Origin: Hyperoplus lanceolatus | Lineage: Eukaryota > Chordata > Actinopteri > Uranoscopiformes > Ammodytidae | NCBI GenBank assembly: GCA_026929865.2 | Contig: CM049406.2 | Location: 24,354,001 to 24,418,000, forward strand | Length of the DNA: 64,000 nucleotides | Direction: 5' to 3' | Shown here: piece by piece, positions 1 to 8,760 of the stretch | Numbering within the stretch: position 1 is the first letter of the stretch | How the letters are laid out: each line of letters starts with the position of its first letter | Notes under the pieces: generated by a model | Seen by the model: only the letters and a program-made list of their open reading frames with translations | What the model was told of the DNA's origin: nothing | Database searches by the model: none | Program-made: the position numbers and the translations under genes

Positions 1-960
1 GGTGATCTGATGATTTTGGAGAATGCTGTCAGAGTCCATATTAAACTGGAGAGAAGGAGCTAAATTAGACATTCCAGAGAAAGCTGACCCATTCTTTGTT
101 TCCATGTTTATTAATGGATTGGCTGCAGGGCTGTTTAGGAAAACAAAAGAATATTAAGATGCGGTATGTTTGTTTAGACATGTTTAACCTAAGGTACAGG
201 CTGTTCAGCTATCTTTCGAAGGAGTCCGGGACAATTTAATGATATTCCAGCAGAATGTTGGAAGAGGCCATGGGCCCAGTTGTGGTTTTGGTAGAGAACA
301 GAAGAGATTTTCCATGTACCGGTCCTTTGAGCGACCCCAGCGAGTCGGGGGGTTTGGCCGGAGCATGGGTGGTCGCAGATAGGGCTTCAACCCGTTATGT
401 GTCATTACTGTCAGAAACCTGGACACTGGGCCAGAAAATGCTATTTTAGACAGGCAATGGAGAGTCAGGTTTCAGTAAGGGGAAGCAATAACACCCAGAT
501 AGTTCACATGCCCCCCCCCCCCCCCTCCACACGGCCACCGCGGCTCCATCCCAACATGCACCCCCTGCTGGACCAAGACCTGCCTCATTTATGTGGGATC
601 CCAGACCGAAACCAAAGGCAAACCGCCATGGGGGACTTGAATAGTTACAAGCTTGTAGTTCAGATTTCCAATTTAACTGTTTCTGGAAAAACAAGTATAT
701 TTTTGGTTGACACAGAAGCAACAATGTCATGTTTGAAAAAAAAAGACTTGAAATGTCCTATAAGTAGCAAACGTCCAATCTGTCGGCATTAGAGGAGTCA
801 GCAGCACAATTGTTTCAATCCCTTCAGGTGAAACTTGATGACATGACTTTACAACATTCCCTTGTCAGTCAAACTTTTCCAATCTCATTATTGGGATGAT
901 TTGTTGAGTAAACTTGGTGTTGTACATTCCTGATGGTTCACCTTTCTCTTCACAGAACAC
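1..960 (+). mobile_element. LTR retrotransposon fossil (gag/protease remnant)
   Basis: The plus strand carries a CCHC zinc-knuckle signature (CHYCQKPGHWARKC, about 397-440) like the nucleocapsid part of an LTR-retrotransposon Gag. Further on, around 690-720, is a stretch resembling the active-site strand of a retroviral-type aspartic protease. The order Gag zinc knuckle then protease fits Ty3/Gypsy-like elements, but BEL-like kin cannot be excluded. The left end lies outside the window and I see no LTR. The copy is broken, with several breaks, and looks old. Its right limit is approximate because another repeat begins near 980. Confidence 0.6.
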
Positions 961-979
961 CAACAATCTAAGGGGTCCG

Positions 980-1145
980 GATAAACTTTGTCTTGCTGGT
1001 CTGGAATCAAGTTATATAATTTTGAGTATAGGGGAGAAAACTGGGCTGGCCTGTTTAAATGTCTTTAAACCAATCACAATCGTCTTGTTAAGCCCAGGAA
1101 GCCACAACGTGTCCTTTCAAAATAGTGCAATTTGGTGCCGACCGT
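980..1145 (+). repeat. Interspersed repeat, family S, copy 1
   Basis: This stretch matches 3860-4050 in inverted orientation. Shared blocks include AAACTGGGCT, AAACCAATCACAATC and CAAAATAGTGC, in the same order after reverse complementing. It is a short dispersed repeat of MITE or SINE type; its family was not recognised. It abuts the retroelement remnant on its left, and its own ends are not clear. Confidence 0.55.
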
Positions 1146-1916
1146 GAACCTATTATGAAAGATGCCGACCTACACCATTAATGATGCACGCTGTGTGTGT
1201 GCTGGATAGCCTACTATCAAACCATATCACACGCATGCACACACTTTCTGTTGGTTGTTTCCAATTCTGAGCAAAGCATAAACGGTAGGCCACAGCGGGG
1301 AAGAGGAAGAGTAGGAGTTTGACGCTATTACCTAGCAGGAGCGCTAGAACGAGCGTTGTTAAACGAGACGGTCTCCGCAGGTCTCCGTTTACGAGCATTT
1401 CCGGTTTGCGTAACAAGCCGTTACCTTGCGTGACGACTCGCCGCTCCTGTGCTGCCTAGCAACCCTGATTACTGCCAACGGAGACAGCCTTGTCAACGGA
1501 GGAAAAAATTAAAAGAAGTTGCCTACCAGACGAAAAGAAAAAAAAGTACAAGAAAAAAGAAAGGAAGATAAAAGTTAAGAAGATGGAGCAACACGTTGCT
1601 GTTTAGTTATTTTTTATTTTATTTTATGCCATCCCTGAAAAAAACGCAATGAATCTTGGGATATGTTGGGCCGCGAAGGATCCATCTGTTGCAGCCTTCA
1701 AAACCGTGAAACGAAGGCTGCATTTCTCGGCCGCATATGAAGGAGCCTTGCAAATGGAACAAGCCTTTGCGTGCCGCTATGACGCAATCGGTCTTCAAAT
1801 GCAGCCTTCGTAGGCTGTAACCCCTGAATTGGGATTCACCCTGAGTAGAGTGTGACGAGCTCAGTAACGCTTCCGTAACATTTGAGTAGAGTCCAGCTGC
1901 TGCCCTGGAGACATGG
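1146..1916. other. Repeat-rich gene-free stretch
   Basis: No gene is visible. The part at about 1660-1830 contains the block GCAGCCTTC repeated in both orientations (near 1692, 1707 and 1802), which suggests a small inverted-repeat element with worn ends. The remainder shows no recognisable structure. Confidence 0.3.
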
Positions 1917-2343
1917 GTTGCGTTCCGAATCGCATACTTTCTACTATATAGTATGTAGAAAAAAGATTTAGGATGTCCCGAATCTTGTGGCCAGATTTAG
2001 GATGGTTAGAAGTACCCGGATGTCCTACTTCATGCGGCCAAGATTGTTAGTGTTGAAAAGTGCATCCTATTTGGGCGATTCTGACCCACAATCCAGTGCG
2101 CACATGAAGTGACGTAACATCGACGAAGCCTCCATATGAAAACAAACGGGGATGTCCATGGATGCGACAGATATAAAAGCAAGAGGCAAGATCAAGGCGC
2201 AATGTTATGATGAAATAAGAGAGAAAAGTAGGCCTATGTCCCAATAGTATGCCTACTGCATCCTAACTAGATTCTTTTTATCGTCGGATGTAGTATGTAG
2301 GCTAGAATAGAAAAAAGAAAGAGTATGCGATTCGGAACGCAAC
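1917..2343. mobile_element. MITE family N, copy 1
   Basis: A 427 bp non-coding element bounded by perfect inverted termini, GTTGCGTTCCGAATCGCATA on the left and its complement on the right. It is flanked by CATGG on both sides, a candidate 5-bp target duplication. A second copy lies at 28850-29255 in the opposite orientation. It encodes no protein, so it must rely on a transposase made elsewhere. The superfamily is not certain. Confidence 0.75.
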
Positions 2344-2600
2344 CATGGGCTGTGTTCGGAAAGCCATACTAACGTCCTACTCATACTCATTTTGACTCCA
2401 AATTTGAGTATGTGACGGTTGGGTATGCGAGAAATTCCCGGGTGAGTACTAACTTCCGGGAAGATTTTGGGTATGAACATGGACCTATAAAGAAATGGAC
2501 AGCGGACTGAAAACCGTTGGAACGTTGAAGCCATTCATTCCTATGAAAGCTGCTCATTAGCGCAGGGCGACCATACAGGAAGTATTCGCTTCCGCGTACA

Positions 2601-3117
2601 CGGTGCCAACACGCCCCTTAAGCGTGACGCGCAGTGTACGTTTCACTGACGTTCTTGGATGAAGAAAGCAGTGTAACAGTCTAATATGTCCATGCCGTAA
2701 ACTAAGCTGAAGCTAAGCGGAGACGAGCACAGTTGTATTGTTTATCTACCATGGAAGTATAAATTACATATCCCCGATGATTCTCTGTATGTAATCTTAA
2801 AATGACACCCCGTTGTTGTTAAGTAATATAGTGATTCACAAGTTCTAAACGAAGACTACTCCTGCCATCAGGGCAGCACTATTAGCTAATGTAAGCTAAA
2901 CCAGCTAATGGGTTAGCGCTGTTTTCGTAGCGTGTGCTGTAAGGTAGTGAGTAGTCTGGCATGACCACTTCCGCCAGCGTCTATTCGCTTGCGGCGGCAA
3001 GCTACGCAGCCCTGACGCAGCCCCCTCCTTTTCCGGTTGCTGGCTTTCCCCTATTGTGATCCCCTTCAAATTCGGAAACAATTCGCTCACAGTCAACCCG
3101 TGTGCTTAAGTGCAGCG

Positions 3118-3171
<54 letters not shown>

Positions 3172-3859
3172 GTGTGAGAAGTCACATTACTGTAGACAGA
3201 AATAAAGTGTGGCGATACTTAATAATATTGGCGGTCCGGGATGCAGCCTAGCCTAGCTGTCCAACTTCATTGTACAACTACCCCCGGGCAGAAATACCCT
3301 CATAAACTCTGATAAATGAAGCGTGGGGGTTTGAATTGAGCACCGGACCTTATAACCAGCTAGATTAAGATCCGCCGTTCCCTTTCTTTGGTGAATTAGG
3401 GACTAAGCAGTGGTGTTTTAGCGACGGGGAAAGATTCCAACGGCTTCCACTATCACCTAGCAACTCTTACGGCTACTTGCTGCAGTTGGTGTAGCGCTCA
3501 CAACGTCAAAACCCTGTTCTGCCTGTAAACAGACGGACTACGGCTCTGACTACAGCGATAGGAGGTGGTGACATAAGTTCTCGAATGCTAAAAATTCTAC
3601 TCGACCGCCGTAGCCTTGCCTCTCAACCACCGATGATAATGTTACCAGAGATAACACTACGTGGCTAGTTAACTCCGGTTAAGTTATCCCGTGAGCTCCT
3701 CGGGGGCTAAAGTGTATGGTGTCTTGACATGCTGGTTAGAAAGCAACACACTATGTATATTCCTTTTGTCTTTAATAGTTTTTGTGTGGCGTTTGCGGGT
3801 TTAGGCATTTCTCTGACAGTCTCTGGACGTGAAGACGTTCCATCAAAATAAGTCCCCCC
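2601..3859. other. Gene-free part of the composite insertion
   Basis: No coding potential is convincing here. The stretch contains a CA microsatellite, listed separately, and otherwise unique-looking sequence. It lies inside the composite insertion and probably consists of worn transposon sequence. Confidence 0.3.
3124..3169. repeat. (CA)n microsatellite
   Basis: About 23 uninterrupted CA units, seen directly. Confidence 0.95.
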
Positions 3860-4050
3860 CCGGCACTATTTTGCAGGACACCGCTGCTGCTTCCCGGGGT
3901 TAGCCCCGCCCTAGATGATTGTGATTGGTTTAAGCAAATACAAAGAGGCTAGCCCAGTTTCCCCCGTTTTCCCCACCCGAATAGACGGCTCTAAACAGAG
4001 TGCTTCCAGACCATTCTACTTGCTGTAGTTTGGTCTGGCTTTGCGAGACT
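3860..4050 (-). repeat. Interspersed repeat, family S, copy 2
   Basis: Reverse complement of the repeat at 980-1145, with matching blocks GATTGTGATTGGTTT, AGCCCAGTTT and GCACTATTTTG. It runs from a C-rich start near 3855 to about 4055. This copy is better preserved than copy 1, and the family was not recognised. Confidence 0.55.
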
Positions 4051-5000
4051 AGGTAGTGAGCAAAGTTCTTAGTGCTCTATTGAAATAAAGCAAACAAATG
4101 TTCAAATGCCAAAGTGAGCTTTTTAAAGTTTAATTATAAGACCGAATGTGTGGTTGTCAAAGCAATTGCCTAATCAGAATGGGTTAGAATTAGTTTTATT
4201 TTCCTGCTGTGGGTATTTATCAGTTATATTACAAATTACACAAGCTTAAAAATTCAATGTAAAGTTAAACAGTTACAGTTAAACAATCCTTTTTTTAAAG
4301 AATATTAGTTTGTCCCTTTTTGACCTAGTGTTCTGGAGCTGAAAATCAGGCTGTCTGGTTCAGATGAGAGTTGGCAACGAAATACCAGTTGAAACAACAT
4401 TCAAGTTAAGTAATTAAGATGTTTATTGCTTTCAAGCAAGAGTCAAGGCACAATTATCAATAAGAATCAAGAATGTCAGCAATTTTTCAAAAATATATAG
4501 TAAACTATACCTGTTGCTGTACCTGTTGCATGAAACACAAACATTTGCAAGTCCACAATAGGCTTAACATGTATATAGATTATATATAAATATATTTCCA
4601 TAACACCAGATAAAGAAAAACACCTTGTAGGCTATTTACATTTTCATTCAGGGAACTCACTGATTCATTCAAAATTGTAGTAGCTACTACATACCTACTA
4701 CATAGTTTTTTTTTTTTGCGCTACCTATGTGTTAGGTAGCACAAAAAAAAAACCCCTATGTGTTAGGTAGCACATACAGTATCTCACAAAAGTGAGTACA
4801 CCCCTCACATTTCTTCACATTTTTCTTTATTTCTTTCCATGGGACAACTCTGAATAAATGACACTTTGATACAATGTAAAGTAGTCAGTGTACAGCTTGT
4901 ATAACAGTGTAAATTTACTGTCCCCTCAAAATAACTCGACACACAGCCATTAATGTCTAAACTGCTGGCAACAAAAGTGAGTACACCCCTTAGAAAAAAT

Positions 5001-5330
5001 TTACAAATTGGGCCCAAAGTGTAAATATTTTGTGTGGCCACCATTATTTTCCAGCACTGCCTTAACCCTCTTGGGCATGTAGTTCACTAGAGCTTCACAG
5101 GTTTCAACTGGAACCCTCTTCCACCCATTCATGACGACATCTCGGACCTGGTGGATATTAAAGACCTTGCGCTCCTCCACCTTCCGTTTGAGGATGCCCC
5201 AACAATGCTCAATAGGGTTTAGGTCTGGAGACATGCTTGGCCAGGCCATAACCTTTACCCTCAGCTTTTTTAGCAAGCCACTTGTCGTCTTGGAGGTGTG
5301 TTTGGGGTCGTTATCATGTTGCAATACCAC
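5001..5330 (-). pseudogene. Tc1 transposase, inverted C-terminal fragment
   Basis: 109 codons on the minus strand encode the C-terminal end of a Tc1 transposase: QHDNDPKHTSKTT with the second catalytic Asp, then [17 protein letters not shown] with the catalytic Glu. It faces the plus-strand central fragment head to head. It is open and better kept than the matching plus-strand arm, which suggests the two arms have diverged since duplication or came from different copies. Confidence 0.8.
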
Positions 5331-5344
5331 CCTGCGGCCCAGTT

Positions 5345-5802
5345 TACGAAGGTTGAGTGCACATGGTCAGCGTCGTACACAGAGGTTGGCTTTGGAAAAT
5401 AGACGCATGAGTGCTGCCAGCATTGCTGAAGGGCTTGAAGGGGTGGGGGGTCAACCTGTCAGTGCTCAGACCATACGCCGCACTCTGCATCATACTGGTC
5501 TGCATGGCTGTCGTCCCAGAAGGAAGCCTATTCTAAAGATGATGCACAAGAAACCCCACAAAAAGTTTGCTGAAGACAAACAGACTACAGACATGGATTA
5601 CTGCAACCATGTCCTGTGGTCTGATGAGACCAAAATACATTTATTTGGTTCAGATGGTGTTAAGAGTGTGGAGCGGCAACCAGGTGAGGAGTACAAAGAC
5701 AAGTGTGTCTTGCCTAGAGTCAAGCATGGTGGTTGGAGTGTCATGGTCTGGGGCTGCATGATTGCTGCCAGCACTGGGGATCTACAGTTCATTGAATTCT
5801 AA
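5345..5802 (+). pseudogene. Tc1 transposase, central fragment
   Basis: The frame reads from a helix-turn-helix remnant (SAASIAEGLEGV, VSAQTIRRTLH) through GLHGCRPRRKP into the DDE domain (VLWSDETKIHLFGSDG, GGWSVMVWGCM). It ends at a stop after DLQFIEF, before the second catalytic aspartate. Tc1 transposases are about 340 aa, and this fragment holds roughly the middle 150. The start is arbitrary, because reading upstream enters the inverted arm in the antisense direction. Confidence 0.8.
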
Positions 5803-6524
5803 CATGTACTGTGACATACTGAAGCAGAGCATGATCCCCTCCCTTCATAAACTGGGCCGCAGGGCAGTACTGCAACATGATAATGACCCCAAACACCCCT
5901 CCGAACGACCACTGGCTTGCTAAAGAAGCTGAGGGTAAAGGTTATGGACTGGCCAAGCATGTCTCCAGTCTTAAACCCTATTGAGCATCTTTGGGGCATC
6001 CTAAAACGGGAGATGGAGGAGCGCAAGGACTCTAATATCCACCAGCTCCTTGATGTCGTCATGAATGGGTAGAAGAGGGTTCCAGTTGCAACCTGTGAAG
6101 CTCTAGTGAACTACATGCCCAAGAAGGTTAAGGCAGTGCTAGAAAATAATGATGGCAAAACAAAATATTGACACTTTGGGCCCAATTTGGACATTTTTTC
6201 TTAGGGGTGTACTCACTTTTGTTGCCAGCAGTTTAGACATTAATGGCTGTGTGTCGAGTTATTTTGAGGGGACAGTAAATTTACACTGTTATACAAGCTG
6301 TACACTGACTACTTTACATTGTATCAAAGTGTCATTTATTCAGAGTTGTCCCATGGAAAGAAATAAAGAAAAATGTGAAGAAATGTGAGGGGTGTACTCA
6401 CTTTTGTGAGATACTGTATGTGCTACCTAACACATAGGGGTTTTTTTTTTGTGCTACCTAACACATAGGTAGCGCAAAAAAAAAAAAACTATGTAGTAGG
6501 TATGTAGTAGCTACTACAATTTTG

Positions 6525-6548
6525 TGTACCTTATTGTAAAGTGTTACC
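6525..6548. repeat. Right end of a GGTAACAC MITE
   Basis: Sequence ending in ATTGTAAAGTGTTACC is the same terminus as the complete 67 bp MITE at 38199-38265. The similarity continues leftward into the fold-back arm (ACTACAATTTTGTGTACC). No matching left terminus was found near 4600. The Tc1 element therefore seems to have landed in or beside this MITE. Confidence 0.6.
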
Positions 6549-7210
6549 AAAGCAATTGCAGAATTAGTTAATCTTCAATGTGATTTAAAACTCTGGGATG
6601 AGCAGTTCCAAAATAAAAGTGGCAAAATGTTAGTGCAGCCACTGTAGAGTTGTTAAACGCAGCCACTGGTTTGTTGATTCTTTTGAACGTGTGTGTGCAA
6701 TAAATCAGACAGATATGATATAAAAATAAATGGTTACATATTGAACAGCAACGAAGTTGGAGTAGCCTATAACAGCATAATTAATTATAATACACCAACA
6801 TTGTTAACTGTCATACAACAAGCAACTGCAAAATTAAAAACCAACGTAACTGAAATGGTTATAGCCTATTACACTAACAATATTATAAAAATTACGTAGG
6901 TCTCCCATAATCATTCAAGTAGGCCTAATCAATACATCCGTGCCTGTTACAGGCATTTCAATGATGTGTGTTTTGGTGTTTTCCACACCATGGGTAGCGC
7001 AAATGGCATAGTACCCATTAGAGATTATTAGAGCTCATCAGCACAGCTGGAGGTGATGGTGAGGCTGCCGCTGGATGAGCAACTAGTTTTTGTACATGAT
7101 CCCGTAATGCACCCATCCTTTGCCTATGGATCTTTTCAATAAATGGATCAATATAGTGAATCGCAATGATCGCAAGCAGAGGAACGTGAGAGTTGAGCTC
7201 ACGCGACTAA
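6549..7210. other. AT-rich gene-free stretch
   Basis: No gene or clear repeat end is visible. The sequence is AT-rich with only short chance reading frames. Confidence 0.3.
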
Positions 7211-7559
7211 AGCCGCGTGTCCACCTGCGTCAAGTCATATTTTGTTCTGACGCGACGCGGTGACGTATTCGCTGCTTGGGGGACAGCGGGAAAATGTATC
7301 TCTAGATATGAAACCATAGCAACGGCAATAAACAATTTCTCGCCGCAGAGTTTCCATTGGCTGCCGCCCCACTTTTTGACGTTCTCATTTGCATAAAGTA
7401 TCCAGCGAAATACTTTTTCGCCGCGTCGCTGTCGACCATTCGCCGCGACGTGCCCCATAATGCCTTGCGGTGGCGTTTCTGCCGTCTGACGTAGTTCCAT
7501 AGGAAATGAATGGGCTTTGCCGTCGCGTCAGATAACTTGACGCAGGTGGACACGCGGCT
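7211..7559. mobile_element. Harbinger-type MITE
   Basis: A 349 bp element with inverted termini of about 24 bp (AGCCGCGTGTCCACCTGCGT and its complement). It is flanked by TAA on both sides, the 3-bp TWA target duplication typical of PIF/Harbinger transposons. The interior is rich in CGCG blocks and codes for no transposase, and the open frames in it look accidental. Confidence 0.75.
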
Positions 7560-7702
7560 TAACAGCTGAACCAGTCTACAAATCCCTCGGCGACTGTAAT
7601 GTTAAAAAGTCACATGCCTAAAAATCATCAACGTCCTTCATGTTAAGTAAAAGGAAAAACCTCAGACACGAGAAGTTAATAGAGCCTCTCACTGAAAGAG
7701 TC

Positions 7703-8113
7703 ATGGACCTATAAAGAAACACTGAGCCCTCTCGGAGGCCGGAGCAGAAAACCGAAACATTTGTTTCACTACGACTCTGCCCACGGCTGCCCACCCCTCC
7801 TTCTCCCGCGAAAACAAACTGAAAGACGTTGAAAGCCGTTGGGCTAATAAAACGCTTGAGGTGGCGTTTTTAAATGAGAAAACTTCAGTTTTATTAGTAC
7901 ATGGTCTAAAGATAAGTATGAGCCTATGATTGATATCCAGAAAAAATTTGCGGAGACACAATCTTGTTCGCCGCTTGTATTGTGTGGACGGGGAAATCTG
8001 CCTCAGGGCTCCATGGGAAATAAGCTCCCATTCACAGCATGCAGTACCAATGGGTTGGCCACTAGTCCATGCTGGCTACTCGGAGAAGGCAGCATCCTGG
8101 GGGCCTGGGCTGG
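7703..8113. mobile_element. Family Q right part
   Basis: Starts with CATGGACCTATAAAGAAA and matches 29410-29818 in inverted orientation. Shared blocks include AATAAAACGCTTGAGGTGGC, GATATCCAGAAAA and ACAATCTTGTTCGCCGCTTG. It is non-coding, and is one half of the element that carries the composite insertion. Confidence 0.65.
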
Positions 8114-8122
8114 GTATGAATC

Positions 8123-8160
8123 CATAGACATTATAAAGGAAGTCCTTTATAATGTCTATG
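8123..8160. repeat. Perfect 18-bp-arm palindrome
   Basis: Arms CATAGACATTATAAAGGA (8123-8140) and its exact complement (8143-8160) are separated by AG. GTATGAA lies at 8114-8120 and again at 8164-8170, on either side. The arm resembles the family Q terminus CATGGACCTATAAAGAAA, so this looks like two element ends fused back to back. Confidence 0.85.
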
Positions 8161-8760
8161 TATGTATGAATCGATTGTATACTTTTCCAACTCAACCGCC
8201 CCACAATGCACTGGGTCAATTCTACCCGCCCAGGAAAATGAAATATTTTCGAGCAAGTTGCTAGGCAACGACATTGTTTGGGGTCCGTGATCTGACAACT
8301 GTACGTGCAGTCATTCATAAACTTTCACAATAGATAAGAGATGAAGATAAATACCTAACAACATTAGAGTTACTAAGTGAAATGAGTGATGTGAGTCTGA
8401 TAGTGGAGAGAGATCAGAACAGATCGCTGTTCCACACACCATGGCTCGTCCAGCTCAACTCACAGACAGCTGAGTGCTGTCTGATGATGAGCCGGACAGA
8501 GAGCATCGGAGGGATCCTCCGCCTCAAAACATAATTATAAAACAAGAGGTCTAAAACACTATGATGAACACAGGACTGTAAAAATCTAGTTCAATATCTA
8601 ACCTGTAGAGGGCGGTTATACGCTAAACAGCGTCTAAACTGCCTGAATCTTACAAGAAGAAGAAGAAATTCTTCATTGCTTGAGTATACCTCAACTGAAA
8701 ACGTTTCGACGCACCTCGCATACACAATCGATCTTTGAGTAGATGGTATGTAGTATATAG

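Larger units (their letters stand above)
4777..6416 (+). mobile_element. Tc1-like DNA transposon, fold-back and non-functional
   Basis: Termini CAGTATCTCACAAAAGTGAG lie at both ends next to TA dinucleotides, the Tc1/mariner target. The plus strand encodes the middle of a Tc1 transposase at 5345-5802, with the first catalytic aspartate in LWSDETK. A decayed C-terminal part follows at about 5870-6170, with the second catalytic aspartate in QHDNDPKH and the glutamate region after SPVLNPIEH. The left arm at 5001-5330 repeats that same C-terminal part on the minus strand, in better condition (HDNDPKH and NPIEHCWG). The DNA-binding N-terminus is absent, replaced by the inverted arm, so no copy here can make a full transposase. 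Confidence 0.85.
4668..6524. mobile_element. Fold-back structure built on a Tc1 transposon
   Basis: The arms 4668-5350 and 5843-6524 are near-perfect reverse complements of about 680 bp each, around a single-copy centre of about 490 bp. The Tc1 element occupies 4777-6416. The outer 110 bp of each arm is sequence of another family, with a GTAGTAGCTACTAC motif and a GCTACCTATGTGTTAGGTAG unit next to A/T runs. The inverted duplication therefore includes flanking DNA and must postdate the Tc1 insertion. Confidence 0.85.
2478..8163. mobile_element. Composite insertion (family Q ends) inside P1
   Basis: The block starts with CATGGACCTATAAAG and ends in a copy of related sequence read the other way (CTTTATAATGTCTATG). 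GTATGAA flanks it at 2471-2477 and 8164-8170, a 7-bp match consistent with a target duplication of 7 or 8 bp. The outer parts 2478-2600 and 7703-8113 match 29870-29975 and 29410-29818 in inverted orientation. At that second site only about 50 bp lie between the two parts, so most of 2600-7690 seems to be later insertions. Those include the fold-back Tc1 element and a Harbinger-type MITE. Confidence 0.6.

Noticed and set aside
7207-7553. Two minus-strand frames of 80-100 codons
   Set aside because: They lie wholly inside a non-coding Harbinger-type MITE and overlap in different frames, with no known domain.
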